A stretch of 64,000 bases of DNA, taken from Posidonia oceanica. Lineage: Eukaryota; Streptophyta; Magnoliopsida; Alismatales; Posidoniaceae. Below are positions 10,376-22,500 of the stretch, piece after piece. A model generated the notes under the pieces. It ran no database searches and had not been told where the DNA came from. It was given only the letters and a program-made list of their open reading frames with translations. Location: contig JAZBRS010000014.1 of NCBI GenBank assembly GCA_037176725.1, forward strand, positions 70,662,501-70,726,500, given 5' to 3'. Both the position numbers and the translations under genes were made by a program. The stretch's first letter is position 1. Every line of letters starts with the position of its first letter.

Positions 10376-10397
10376 GTGTCAAAATGGGGTGTCTATA
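10376..10397 (-). repeat. 22-bp inverted LTR terminus at the right edge of element A
   Basis: Read on the minus strand this is TATAGACACCCCATTTTGAC plus AC, the 5' end of a related LTR (compare TATAGACACC at 30454). It begins immediately after the last base of A's 3' LTR. The simplest reading is that A inserted about 20 bp inside the end of a minus-strand LTR, the rest of which lies to the left of the window. Confidence 0.55.
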
Positions 10398-10482
10398 GTT
10401 GTTTGATACGTACAATAGCTAACACTCATTTCAAAATATTTTTCATGTATCATATTATTATAGGATTCTCACACACTGCTAA
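10398..10482. other. Short AT-rich flank before the transposase
   Basis: No gene. I looked for terminal inverted repeats and a TTA/TAA target duplication of a Harbinger element and found none I could support. Confidence 0.4.
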
Positions 10483-11806
10483 AATGTCATCATCAGACTC
10501 ATCGACAACTATGATCCAATCTGACTCGAGCATTGACTCAGAAGAACTTTGTGATTGGAAAGATGGGATTTTTGATAGGATATTTTAGTTGTTTGCGGAC
10601 AATACAACACATATGCCACCTCGAAACATTAGAAACATTGTCCATAATGCAGGATTCACTAGGAGGGAAATAGTAGACAACTTGCTACATGGCTATTATA
10701 GAGTTTGCTTCGATTCTTGCAGGCTTATGCCTCCTGTTTTTCTTAAATTGTGCACCTTGTTTAGAGAGCGTGGTCTTCTTAGTGACACTAGATATGTGTT
10801 TGTAGAGGAACAAATGGCGATTTTCTTGCAGACACTAGCTCATAGACATAAGAACTGTGTTGTCCAACATAACTTGCAACATTCAGGAGAGACCATTAGT
10901 CACCACTTAAATACTGTACTTAATGCAATATGTATGTGGGCTCTCGAAATTATTCAATCTAGAGAAAGGCTACAAGAGACCCCTAACTTCATGAGGAACC
11001 ATCATGGGGGAAAGTTTTATCTGCACTTTAAGGATTGTGTAGGGGCATTAGACAGCACACATATACATGCAATCGTTCCTAAGGATGAGCAAGTGGCATA
11101 CAGATCAGGGAGGGACCCTAAGAATTGTTCGTAAAATGTACTTGGTGTGTGTAACTTCAATATGTGGTTCACATTTATATCTGCTGATTGGGAAGGGACA
11201 GCACACAATTGTCGAGTTTTGAACCATGCTTTTTTAGACCAAGCTCATAACTTCCCTTTGCCTCTGGCTGGTTAGTAACATTTTTTTTTTTTCATGAGGA
11301 ACATCGCAGTCACTTACACACTACCTATTTTATCATTTTAGAAAAGTACTATCTTGTGGATTCTGGTTATCCAAATTGGAGGAATTTTATGGCTCCCTAT
11401 CGGATTACAAGATACCATCGATCCTCATTCAATGGTGGCCAACCTTGAGGGAAGGAGGAGATGTTTAACATGATGCATTCATCACTTAGGAATGTCATTG
11501 AACATGCGTTTGGAGTTTTGAAGGAACGATGGAACATCCTTAACAGAATGCCTCCATATAATTAAGTACTCAAAGCAAGTCAAGTTTGTTATTGTTGCGA
11601 CGGCAATACACAACTTCATGATTGACCAAAGAATGAATGATGAAATATTCGAATCCGCAGTAGACGACCAACTTGTTGATGATGCCACAATGACTGAGAC
11701 AAATGATAAAACGAACGAAGATTATAATGTAGGGAACGATGATGTCAAAATGGGAACCTTGCAAGACCTTGTGCGTGATAGCAGAGCTGTCACACGTGGG
11801 TTATGA
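10483..11806 (+). pseudogene. PIF/Harbinger-type transposase, decayed, one intron
   Basis: Begins with an acidic/serine-rich leader (MSSSDSSTTMIQSDSS). A helical segment with MPPVFLKLC and VEEQMAIFLQTLAHRHKNCVVQ follows, then the DDE nuclease of the HARBI1/ALP1-like family. All three acidic positions are visible: D in GALDSTHIHA (about 11052), D in YYLVDSGYPNW, and E in VIEHAFGVLKERW. A GT-AG intron is likely between LPLAG (about 11270) and KYYLVDSGY (about 11342). The C-terminus TAIHNFMIDQ is also typical. It is broken by TAG after DGIFDRIF, TAA at 11132-11134, a TGA near 11447 and a frameshift near 11565. In the living family the protein cuts TTA/TAA targets together with a Myb/SANT partner. 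Confidence 0.85.
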
Positions 11807-12239
11807 TGGACACCCATTTGTTTTATTGTCACTTTGTAAATTCCTTGTTTAGATAGTAATGTATTCACTATGACTCTATTTGGATTTCTTGTTTCTGATT
11901 TTTCTTTTGTGGCTGAATCGATGCACTTGTTCTTAATGGAAATTATATATAAGAGAATGCTATATGAGTTTAGTCTTGTATTGTCTGCATCAAAATGTAA
12001 TTGCTTCATAATAGAATGAGAAATAGTGGGTGGCTTGGAGTAGTGTAGACATGCTTATTGAATGTGAGTTGTGACAGACCAAATCCAGTGTGTTGAATCA
12101 TAAGTGATTGCCTTTAATGGCTTAAAATATACTTTCAAGTTGTGCTTTTAGCTTTTCTATGTTTTCCATAAATAATTTCATTTTTTTGGTGTAACTTCTA
12201 TTTTTATTATGCTATACTACGATTGCATGTGGTATTCTT
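11807..12239. other. AT-rich spacer in the Harbinger element
   Basis: Between the transposase and the second ORF. No gene or repeat recognised. Confidence 0.4.
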
Positions 12240-13032
12240 CTTTCTTGCATGTGTAGATTGTCGAGAATGTAACACAACCAACCTATTGAAGATGTCGAGG
12301 AGTTTACAAATCAAGCCATAGGTTTCATAGAGAACTTTTTAGAATTGTAAGTAATGCTACTTCCAGGCAATAAAAAATGTTGAGCATTACAAATATTGTT
12401 CCTAATTTAACTTATTCTTGGCTTCCCTACAGGCTTCTTTTGGAGGGTGCCCAATCAGCTCAAGTAGTACAGTAGTTTCCATATAGAGCCACACACCCCC
12501 AACAAATTCCAACAAGTACACAACCCCAACAAACTCTAGTGAGATATACACAGCAACAGTGCACGACAAGGTCGCAACAACAAGATCCCTTATCTTCAAC
12601 AACTTGGAAGGAGTTCAAAGTACTGGTGGTGGCCCAAGTGTAGGAGCTTCTCATTCGGTTGAGGTGGACTCAGTTGAATCAACATATACATCTCCAATGC
12701 CTCAGCCACAGTGAAAAAGGCAAAAGATGCCTACTACCACTGCAAAAGGCAACTCCAGATGTAGCAAACTTGCCGAAGCAATGATGGAGCACACAAAGAC
12801 TTTCGGGTATAGGAAGGATCGTGAACTAAGTGCCCCAGTAGCTAAGTACATCAATCTTATCAATGAGTGTGGTTGGGAAGCAACAGATATAGTCAAAGTC
12901 TTCGTGCTTTCAAGACTAGCACGTGATTGGGAGGGTCAGGAAGTATTTATCGCATTGAAGACTTCGGAAGCTAGGAGAATGTGGCTGGAGTTTGAGTACA
13001 GCATCTTCGTTTCTAAGGGGAGGAAATTTTGA
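12240..13032 (+). pseudogene. Probable Myb/SANT-like second ORF of the Harbinger element, C-terminal part
   Basis: The clear part is 12727-13032, about 100 residues with the helix-rich text INECGWEATDIVKVFVLSR followed by LARDWEGQEVFIALK and RRMWLEF. This resembles the C-terminal region of plant Myb/SANT-like proteins that accompany PIF/Harbinger transposases. The upstream part (12240-12700) carries Gln- and Thr-rich text interrupted by stops and probably introns. The DNA-binding SANT repeat itself is not visible. The assignment leans on position, 0.9 kb after the transposase on the same strand. Confidence 0.45.
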
Positions 13033-14026
13033 ATGTCTAGTCTACTTGTGTGTTTTATTTATCTTGGACTTATAACTGTGATGCAGTTCTTCCTTTAGAA
13101 TGTGCAATGTATGATAGGACTATCTATAATTGTGGGAAAGTTCTTCCTTATATGTTTGGACAGTAGTACTAAATGAAAATTCAGGTCTTTTGTTTCAGGT
13201 CTTTTGTAGGTCTTTTATATGTCTGATAGGTCTTTTGTTTCATCTTCCTTAATGGAAATTCAAGTCTTTTGGTTCACACTTCTGAAGTTCTGAATGTTTA
13301 TATAATTGTGATCCTACTTCATTATATTAATTGGTCCATTTGTTTACTCAGGTCTTTTGTTTTTACGTCAGTAATTGCAAGGACCAATTGTACGTCAACA
13401 AGTTGATCAAGCACCAATTGTCCCTTTTTCTCATCAATGTGAGTAGTTGATACCAAAAGAGAGAGTAGCAATGTCTTTTGTATGTAGAAGCATGGACACT
13501 TCTAGATTTCCATTAAGACACAAATGCATTTAGAAGATTATTAAGGTTTTTACTTAGGACATGTTGGACATGTCTAATGCAGACTGAAAATGAATTCAAT
13601 GTATAGTCAGTGCTTATGATTTGGATTGGGTATGGGTTGTATCATGTTGTGTTTCCTCATGTCAAGTGTATGTTGGATGGGATTTATTTTAGAACATGTT
13701 GTAGTCATGTTGTCTTAGGTCCTAAAGTTTATGGGCGCTAAGATGAAGTTATGTACATTGGCAATGAATGTTTCAAATTGCTGCTTATGTTGTGGAATTA
13801 TCGGTTCCCATACTTGAAAAATGACAGGGTATCATTGGCATTTCATTGTGAACAGTGTGATAATAGATTTAACTGGGACTGATAGATGGGAGTAGCAGTA
13901 TCAATTTTTTTTCATAATGAATAGTTGTATCCATTTTCTTGTTTTCTACAAGTGACTACTATGCTTATCATTTATTGACAATCCAATTAGCAGTTTGAAG
14001 TTTTTTTGCTGTAGTAAATAATGCAG
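13033..14026. other. AT-rich interval, nothing recognised
   Basis: About 1 kb without a supported gene. A motif AGGTCTTTTGT recurs several times between 13185 and 13370. It may include the 3' end of the Harbinger element, but no terminal repeat was found. Confidence 0.4.
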
Positions 14027-14390
14027 GCTACATAAACAGAAACAATAAGATGTGGGAAGTGCCCACCGACGAGTTTGATACCATTATAGATACCAATATA
14101 AAGGGAATAGCAAATGTTCTCTGTCATTATGTTGCTTTTATGCAGGATAAAGAATTTTCTCGATGTTAACATGGTTGTGCACATTTAATGATTCAATGCT
14201 AATTGTTAAGCAAGTGGCACCCTATTGTGCTACGAAATGGGCAGTTGAAGGTTTGACACGTTCAGTTGCAAAGGAGTTGCCTCCTGGAATTGCTATTGTT
14301 GCACTAAATCCCGAGGTAATCAACACCAACATGCTTGCATGTTGCTTTGGGAGTTCCGCAACTCTATATCAAGCACTTGAAGCATGGTAG
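14027..14390 (+). pseudogene. Short-chain dehydrogenase/reductase fragment, pterin-aldehyde-reductase-like
   Basis: Two exon-like pieces. The first starts after a good acceptor (TAATGCAG) and reads YINRNNKMWEVP then EFDTIIDTNIKGIANVL, the central part of a classical SDR. The second, about 14210-14390, reads VAPYCATKWAVEGLTRSVAK then LPPGIAIVALNPEVINTNML, with the active-site Tyr (14223-14225) and Lys (14235-14237) spaced YxxxK. The order and wording match plant NADPH-dependent pterin aldehyde reductases as I recall them. The segment with the catalytic Ser between the pieces is missing, and no Rossmann GxxxGxG exon is seen upstream, so this is a fragment. The frame stops at TGGTAG (14388-14390), which could also be a donor site. 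Confidence 0.7.
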
Positions 14391-15469
14391 CAAAATAGGG
14401 GAAGAATAAAAAAATGGATGCAATGTGAAAGTATAAACATATTTCACGCTGATGCCACAGCCTTTACAGATGTTCTATTGTTACCTCTCTTCTTCTTTTT
14501 TCTGTTTACTTATTTAGAGAGTTCCATCTTATGTGATCCTGAAACAAACTATTAAAGATAGGATAGGATAACACAGAAGCCAAGAGTTTGTAGCATACTT
14601 CTTTGAACAAAGATGTTCACAAGCATGTGCAAGTTGCAATGACTAGTTTCATACTTGGATCTAGGAATTTTTGGTAAGGATTAATCTCTTAATTTCAAAG
14701 TCTAATCTTGGTTATGTGTTAGAAAATAGATTTACCATCCATAACAGTATTTTTTTGTGGATAATTTCTACAGACGAGAAAGTATAGAATAGTAAGTAGA
14801 TTTAGGTATTTTAACCGGTATCTATATTGACTTTGAAAATCTTTAAGATCATTCAGCCGCACTGACAGTTAACGAAACTCTCAAATGCATTAATCAAATG
14901 TAAAAATCAAAATCAACTACAGTTTAGAGTTTAGAGAACGAAACTCTCAAATGTAGAAATCAAAATCAACTGATAGTTCTAGGATAGACAAGCAAACTAA
15001 TCCTATTCCCATTTCAATATGAAATAAGTCTTTTGTTTTGAAATGTAAAACTCATCTCCATTAATAATATCGCATTCAAGGACCACAATGTAGAAGACTG
15101 AAGTGAGAAAAAGGAGGCACTGTGAAGAGAAGTCAGCCATTCATTAATAATAAGCATTACCATGCCATAAAATAGTTACATGATTAAAATCCTGAAAACT
15201 TACAAAAATATACAAAAAAATCTTTCAAGGATCCTGGTAGCACATGTTAATACATACGACAATCCATCTGACTGTAGTCCATAGTCAAATAGATTGTAGG
15301 GATTACAAAAGCCATTTACTTATAAATACACACATATACCTGAACATAGTAACTACTTATCAAGGTAGATCGACAAAAAATGATTTTGAAATTACCTGTG
15401 AGTTTGCATTCTTCCCTTTTGATGGCATGACAACAACAACACATTAACACTTCTTAATTAAAAGCAGAT
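14391..15469. other. AT-rich interval, nothing recognised
   Basis: About 1.1 kb of AT-rich sequence with only short open frames. A stretch with AACGAAACTCTCAAATG is duplicated near 14873 and 14938. No gene supported. Confidence 0.4.
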
Positions 15470-15885
15470 ACTATGCTTTAAATTACTTAGATGCCTTGCT
15501 TAATGTGGTGCATAATGGGACTTCTCCTATCTGGCAGGAGCTTAAATTGTGTTTTCCATTTGTGAACATTTTATCTACCTTTTCTGTGGGCATGGAGAAA
15601 ATATAATTTTTAGGGAAAATAGGTGGGGGGAATACGGGCTTTGAAGCATGTTTGGCCTTATCTGCATTCCATCTCCAGATATAAAAAAGGATATGTTACA
15701 AAAATGGTGACCTGCTATGGAGCTCATCAATTAGATATCTTCTCAGTTGACAGCAACTCTCTTTTTGCCTTTCATTCTTCGATAGAACTACTTGAATTCA
15801 TAGAAAAAATGGATCATTTAAGCCTATCACCTGAGGTTGACAAGGTGGAGTGGAACTTAACTTCACTTAAACAATTTTCGGTAAG
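15470..15885 (+). pseudogene. LINE reverse-transcriptase C-terminal region, part 1 (upstream of solo LTR E1)
   Basis: Reads LDALLNVVHNGTSPIWQEL, then GHGENIIFRENRW, then ALKHVWPYLHSISRYKKGYV and VDKVEWNLTSLKQFSV. This is the standard lead-in to the zinc-binding region of plant L1-type LINE proteins (W.D.W.G ... FP.L ... D...W ... G.FSV). Small frame errors occur near 15600-15625. The element is 5' truncated near 15470, as LINEs commonly are. The frame is cut after FSV by E1 and resumes at 27942 with RSCYGFI, so the two parts form one continuous LINE ORF. Confidence 0.8.
15881..15885 (+). repeat. Left target duplication of solo LTR E1
   Basis: GTAAG, matching GTGAG at 27942-27946 with one mismatch. 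The LINE reading frame is continuous across the insertion, which independently confirms the pair. Confidence 0.8.
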
Positions 15886-16842
15886 TGTTGACACCCCATT
15901 TTGACAGGCTGAATTAGTGGATCTCTCTGGTGACTTCAAAACCCAAAACCACACCCTTCTTTTCCAATCAAAACTCCAACTCAAACCTCAAAACGAAACC
16001 TAGAACTACACCCATTTTCTAACCCAAAAAACCACTTCAAAACCCTCTCAAAACCTTAACCTAAAACCATCCAAAACCTTAGCAAAACCTACATTTCTTC
16101 AACCTAGAAAACCACTCCAAAAATTCTAGGAAAACCTACACTTTTTCAACCTAGAAAACCACTCCCAAAACTCTAGGAAAACCGACACTTTTTCAACCTA
16201 GAAAACTACCCAAAAACCTTAGGAAAACCCACATTTCTTCAACCTAGAAAACTACCCAAAAACCTTAGGAAAATCCACACTTCTTCAACCTAGAAAACTA
16301 CCTAGAAACCATAGGAAAACCCATCCTTTTCAACCTAGAAAACCCTCCAAAAAACCCTTAGGATCTCCCACCAAAACCACTTCCAAAAACCCTAGAAAAC
16401 CTAGGTAAAACCCCCCTCTTTCTAGACCCAAAAATCCTTTCAAAATCATCCAAAATCCCACTCCAAACCCTTGGTCAAACACTAGAAACCCTAGGTCACA
16501 TACTCACCAAATCCCACTTCATTTCCAAGCCTCTATCCCCTTCATCTCTCCAAATTATCCTTTTCTCTCTCCAAATTATTCTTTTTCTCTCTCCAAATTA
16601 TTCTTTTCTCTCTCCTCTCTATTCTCCCTCTTATTCATCTTTTTTTCTTGCTCTCCAGTGGGCCCACCTCATTCTTGCTCCTCCCCACCTATTCTCCCTT
16701 CTTCCTAGTATTCTATCTTTATTTTATTTTATCTCATGTTATTTGATCTTTATTTTCTTTTCATCCCTTCCCTTCTTTCTTTCTTCATCCCTTCCTTTCT
16801 TTCTTTCCTTCTTCCTTTCCTTCTTTCTTTTCCCTTTTTCCA

Positions 16843-16914
16843 CCCTAAACCCTAAACCCTAAACCCTGGACCAAAACCCTAAACCCTAAACCCTAAGCCT
16901 AAAACCCTAAACCT
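16843..16914 (+). repeat. Telomere-type CCCTAAA tract inside the E1 LTR
   Basis: Two short runs of perfect CCCTAAA units (16843-16867 and 16877-16896) followed by degenerate ones. This is the Arabidopsis-type plant telomere repeat on the C-rich strand. The surrounding LTR is already rich in AAACCCTAG motifs, so local expansion from LTR sequence is more likely than a true telomere insertion. Confidence 0.75.
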
Positions 16915-19570
16915 TAGAAAACCCTAGGAGAAACTACACTTAAAACCCTAGGAAAAACCTAGCAAAACCTTAGGAAAACCTAGCAAGACCTTAACCTAGA
17001 AAAACCTAGCAAAGACACTAGGAAAAACCTTCCAAAATCCTAGATTACATCCCCCTAAACCCTAGGAACACACCTGCACAAAACCCCTCCAAATTCAGGT
17101 CTTTATCTTCCCTATCTCTCCTGATTATTCTTTTCTCTCTCCTGATTATTCTTTTTCTCTCTCCTAATTATTCTTTTCTCTTTCCTCACTATTCTCCCCC
17201 TTTCTTCTTCTCATTTCTTCTCTAAACTCATCATCAACCCCATTTAACACTTCTTAAAACAATTAAAGAGAAAAATCCAACCAGAAAAATAAATTAAACA
17301 CCTAAAAATAATTCGAAAGAAAATCTAACTAAAAACGAATCAAAACAACCCAAAAACAGTTAAAACTAATTAAAAACAAATTAAAACAAAGTAAAAGACT
17401 TAAAAATGATTTAAAACAATTTAAAAATAAATTTCAAGACTTGAAACAATTAAAAAACCAATTTCAAAACTTAAAGGCAATTAAAACCAATCAAAACCCA
17501 TTAAAAACAATTAAAGAAGCAAACATAAGAAAAACCACTCAAAATCCTTAAAAAACAATCTAAAAATCTTAAACAACCAAAGAAAAATTAGAACAACTAA
17601 CAAATTTAAAATCAAAAGAAAAAATATAATCAAAACAATTAAAAAACTTTGAGAAAATAATTAACAAGTAAAAAAGGAAAAAAGAAGACAAACTTAAATT
17701 AATAAAACTTAAAAACAATCAACAACTTAAAATCAAATTAATAAAACTCAAGAACAATCAACAACTAAAAATTGAATTAAAAAACTTAAAAAACAATTAA
17801 CAAATTTAAAATCGAAAAGAAAGACTTAAAATAAACTTAAATCAAAAGAAAAATTTAAACAATTAAAACAATCAAAGGAAAAAAAAACTTAAAAGAGGAA
17901 AACCATTAATAAATTCAAAAGAATAATTAAAAAAAGAAAATTAAAAAACAATTAGCCTTGAAACAAATCCAAAGAAAACCAAAACTTAATTACATTTTTT
18001 CTTTCTTTCTTATTTCTCTTTCTTTCTTTATTTTTTTCTTCTCCTCCAATTGCAGCCACCTTCCCCTCCTCTCTGTTTTTTTTCTTTTTTTCTCCAACAC
18101 CTCTTCTCATGCCCAATTGACAGCACACCCTCCTACACCTGCCGTCCTTCACTCCTGCATGTCCTCTGCACCCAGGCCGGACCGGCGTGCACCTCCTTCA
18201 GCAGCCGTGCCATCTGCAAGCTCCTGCCACCACCTTCCTTTGCACTCAAGTGCAAACCCAACCAAAACCAGTAGAAGCCAGTAGAACCAAGAGGAACACA
18301 CATCCACAGACTTGCCAAGACCTCCCTCTCCTGTGTGCACTCCCCAGAAGAAGAAGAGACCAAGAGCCATCACCCAAATTCACCCACAGATGGCCATCCA
18401 ACCCATTTCTTCTGAAAAAACCTCCAAACCATCTTCCCCATTGCAGAACGACCACTACAAGCCTCAGAAAATTCTCAAACCTGGCCACGTTACTCACCCA
18501 ACGAACACCTTCTCAGACCACCCAACATCTCCCCCCGAGGCCACCCACGCTTTCGACAAACCACCACAAACACCTTTGGCCCCAATTTTCCCCAAATCTT
18601 CAAACACCTCTAACTTCCTCCACACCCAGTAGAACTTCGTTTTGGTTTCTCCCACACGCTCCCCAGACAACCACCTAGCCGCTGGGACCCTCACTTCGGC
18701 CTGGAACGCCGTACACCGCCGCAACCACCTCGGCCACCACAGTAGCAGCCAGCTCGGACCAGATTCTTCTCCGGACGACCAAGCTTCCTTCTGAGAGCAC
18801 CGGGACCTTCCCCAGACCTCAAGCAACAACCTCGGATCGCCGCGCGTTGCCGCCAGCCCGCCACACGCCGCCACGACCTCCGCCAAGTCTGCAGAAATCC
18901 ACCTAGGTGGGTGGCTCATTCCGGTGTGCAAAAAGGGTAAGAAACCACTCCCTTGGCTTCCTCTCTCTCCCCTCTTGCTTCTCAGCCTTTCCCCGACCCT
19001 TTCCATCCACTGTGCCACCCGCACGAGGCCACCGAAGGGACCTTCTTCCCTAGCACCGACGTCCACAGCAGCGAGCCAGCTCGCCGTCCAGCGCCCCCGC
19101 ACGCCGCCGGATGCTGCCCTGCCTCCGCCGCACCGCGCCGAGCTCCCCCGCACGCCGCCCGAGCCGGGCCGCCCGCTCCTCCGCCGTTCCAGGCTCCCCA
19201 CCGGCGAGCTCCAACCACCCCTCCTGTAGCAAAATATCATTGTTTTTGGTTTTGATTTATTTTTACATTAGCTTAGTTAGTTTTCACATGCATTGCATTA
19301 GCATCTTTTAAGTTTTTAAATATTGCGTTTAGGTCCAGGCATGGTTTAAGAATCATTTAGATCTGAAATAAAACTATATAGAATTGCATTTAAGATCTAT
19401 AGTTGTTTTTAGTTACAAGTTAGTCCAGCTGTAGTTCAAAAGCCTTAACTTTCTTTTATTTCTAGCCCAGCATGTTATTTTTATTACTTACTAGTCCTCT
19501 GCTGTTATAGTTTTTAGTTTTTTCTTTAGATCTAGCCTAGTTACTTATTTTATTTGCATATTAGTCCAGC

Positions 19571-19575
19571 CCTAG
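19571..19575 (+). repeat. Left target duplication of solo LTR E2
   Basis: CCTAG, against CCTAC at 25422-25426 (one mismatch). The E1 LTR sequence continues naturally across the site. Confidence 0.7.
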
Positions 19576-22500
19576 TGTTGACACCCCATTTTGACAGGCT
19601 TGAATCAATTGGGATCTTTTGGTGACTTTTGGATCCAAACCTAGGTCAAAACTACACAATCCTTTTCATCTTACCCTTCAAAACAAGCCTAAACTTGACC
19701 TAAGCTTACACCCCTGTTCTAGCCCAAAACTTACCCAAAAACCATAGGAAAACCCATCACCCCCTACTTAGCAAATCTACCCAAACACTTAGAAACTTCC
19801 AACCCAAAACCACTCCCAAAAACCCTAGAAAACCTAGGTAAAACTACCCTTTTTCTACACCTCGAAAACCTTCCAAAACTTTCTCAAAACTAAGCCAAAG
19901 CCCTAGGACCAACACTAGAGACCCTAGGCTACACATTCCCCAAATTTCGCCCCTTTTCAAAACCTTTAAACTCTCCATTTACTCAAATTATCCTTTTCTC
20001 TCTCTTAAATTATTCTTTTCCCTCTCCTCTCTCTCTCCTGATTATCCTCCTTCTTTTCCCCCCCTTCTCTCTCTTTTTCTTACCTGGTTGTGGGCCCCCT
20101 TTGTGCTTCCATTTGTTCTCAATCTTATTCCTATTTTTATCTTATTTTTAGCATTTTCTTTGACCTTCAAAATTATTTTCTTTCAAACCCCTCTCTTTCT
20201 TCTTTGCTCCTCCATTTCTCCCTTTTCCTCTTCTTTTCCTTTCCTTTACTAAATCCCTAAAAAATCCTTAAAAACCTCTAAAACTCTAAAACAAAAGGAA
20301 AACAAACCAAAACCCTAAGAAAAATAATTAAAAACATTAAACAAACAATTAAAAACCTAAACCCAACTAAATCTAGCTAAAATGGAAAATCAAGAATGCA
20401 ACTTAAAAAATGCAAAACAAACAAAAGGAAAATGCTATAAAATCAAGGAAAAGACCAAAATGTAATCAAAACAAGTGAAAGTATAATCCTATTAGAAAAA
20501 CAATTAAGAAAACAGATCCTAAAAGAAAGAAAACACTTAAGAAATACTAAGGTTAGTAATTAAGGAAAAACTTAAATTTAACAACTCTAAAAGAGAAAAA
20601 TTGAAAACTTAATTAAAAAATAAAAACAAACAATCAAAATTTAAAAACACTTAACTAAAAACTTAACAAGAAGACCTAACAAAAAAAATATATATTAAAA
20701 GAACTTAACAAACAAAAATCAAAAAAGAAACACAAATCAAAGAAGACTTAAGAAAGAAAGACTAAAATCCAAAAATCTAAAACCCACTCTAATTAATTTA
20801 AAAACAAACTTTAAAAAATCCTAATTAACATCCCAAGTACTTAACAAGAAAAACATAATTAAAAAACAACTTAAAAGACATAACAAACTTTTAATCAAAA
20901 TCAAACACAAAACAAAACAAAGAAAACCCTAAAAACCCTAATCAAAACTAAAATCCCTTTAAACCCAATTAACTAACAAAAAACAATCATTAAAAAAAAA
21001 CTTAATCAAAGTCCTAACTTAAAACACAATCACTCTAAAAACCTTTTCTATTTTTATTTTATTTTTATCTATTTTAATTTTTCTTCTTTCCATCCCTCTT
21101 TCCCTTCCTTCCTTTCTTCCTTTCTTTCTATTTTTCCTTTTCTTTCTTTTCTTTTCCTGGGCCCAGTCCGGCCCGCTCCTCTCCTTTCCTCCCTTCTTTC
21201 TTATTTTTTCCTTTTTTCCCACAAGGCCCGGCCCGCACGCAGCCACAGTCTCCCCTTCTTCCCTCCTTCTTCTTCTTCTTCCTCTTCAGCTTCTTCTTCT
21301 TCCCACGATCTTCTTTGAAATTCAACTTCGCTTCTCCCTCCCGATCACCTAAGCAACAGCTCGCTTCTCCTCTCTCGTCTCTCAGCGCCTTTTCCGGTGG
21401 GCACTTACTGCCTGTCGTCTCGCTGTTCTCCTCTCCAATCAGCTGCAGTCTCCGCGCCGATGGATTTGAATTCCGCAGCTCGCACGCAGCTCCACTTCCT
21501 CCTCTGTTAAAACCAGCACTTCATTCCCTCCTCTTCTGCCCTTTCGTCGTCCAAGAGAGAGCAAAGGAATCAAAAGAATCCCCAGCACCCAAATCCCTTC
21601 CTCCTTCCACTGCAAGAACCAGCTCTTCCCCCTCTTCTTTCCCGACCACATTAGAGCCTCCATCAGTCCTCAAACTTCCTTCAATTCATCCCCCAAATCC
21701 ACCCAGAATCCCAGCATTCCTTCCCTTCCTTCCACGACCAGAGCCATCCCTGAAAACACTCCCAGTCACCCTGAAAACACAGCAGCAACCCAACGCCACT
21801 CCTTCCAAAATTGCCACCTCTACTGAGTCCCAAATCTTCCCAAACTTCTCCCAGCAAACCACCAGAACACCACCATCTCAGACCACCTGAACCCCAGCCT
21901 TCCCCCCCCCTCACAGGCCGAACCCTCCACTTCAAACACTTAGCCCAATTCCTGCCAGAAAATCGACCTAGTCGCCATCTTCCTCTCCAGTCCACCACGA
22001 CCCAATTCAACCGCCCAGAAACACTCACCCAACCTCCAGAAGCCCACCGGCAGCTCCCATTTGGCCTAAGGAGCAGTGAACACCTCCCCCCGTCTCCGGC
22101 TATCTCTGTGCACCCAAAAAATCCCAATCCTTCCATCGGTCTTCAGAGCTCGCGTCCAGGCATCTGAGAAGCACTGGAGGGCTCCGTGGAAGCGACTCCG
22201 ATCCTCGCGAGCTGCAGACGACGCCCGCAGCAGCCGAACCAAGCTCGCCGGCCTCTACAAAAGACACCCACGTCGGGGGGACGCTCCAGCCAGCGAATCA
22301 GGTGTTTTTCTTCACCAGTAGATTAGTCTCCCTCTTCTCTTACTTTTCCACCTATTAGACTAGGATCTCTCTCTCTCTTGCGCCGAGTCAACTCCAGGTC
22401 AACTCCGTCTTCTCCGGCGAGCTTCGAGCTCGTCTCGCCGCTCCGGTCTGCAGAACGTCCCTCCAACAGGCGCCCCAGCTCCGCACGGACCCCAGAAGCA

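Noticed and set aside
10398..13032. Complete, active Harbinger transposon
   Set aside because: The transposase has several stops and a frameshift, and I could not find terminal inverted repeats or a target duplication.
16843..16914. True interstitial telomere or chromosome-fusion scar
   Set aside because: The tract lies inside a C/A-rich LTR zone already rich in similar motifs, and both sides are the same LTR.
18494..19240. 248-codon minus-strand frame in the GC-rich zone of E1
   Set aside because: GC-rich LTR sequence has few stops by chance. The frame is not kept in the matching zone of A, E2 or C and has no recognisable domain.
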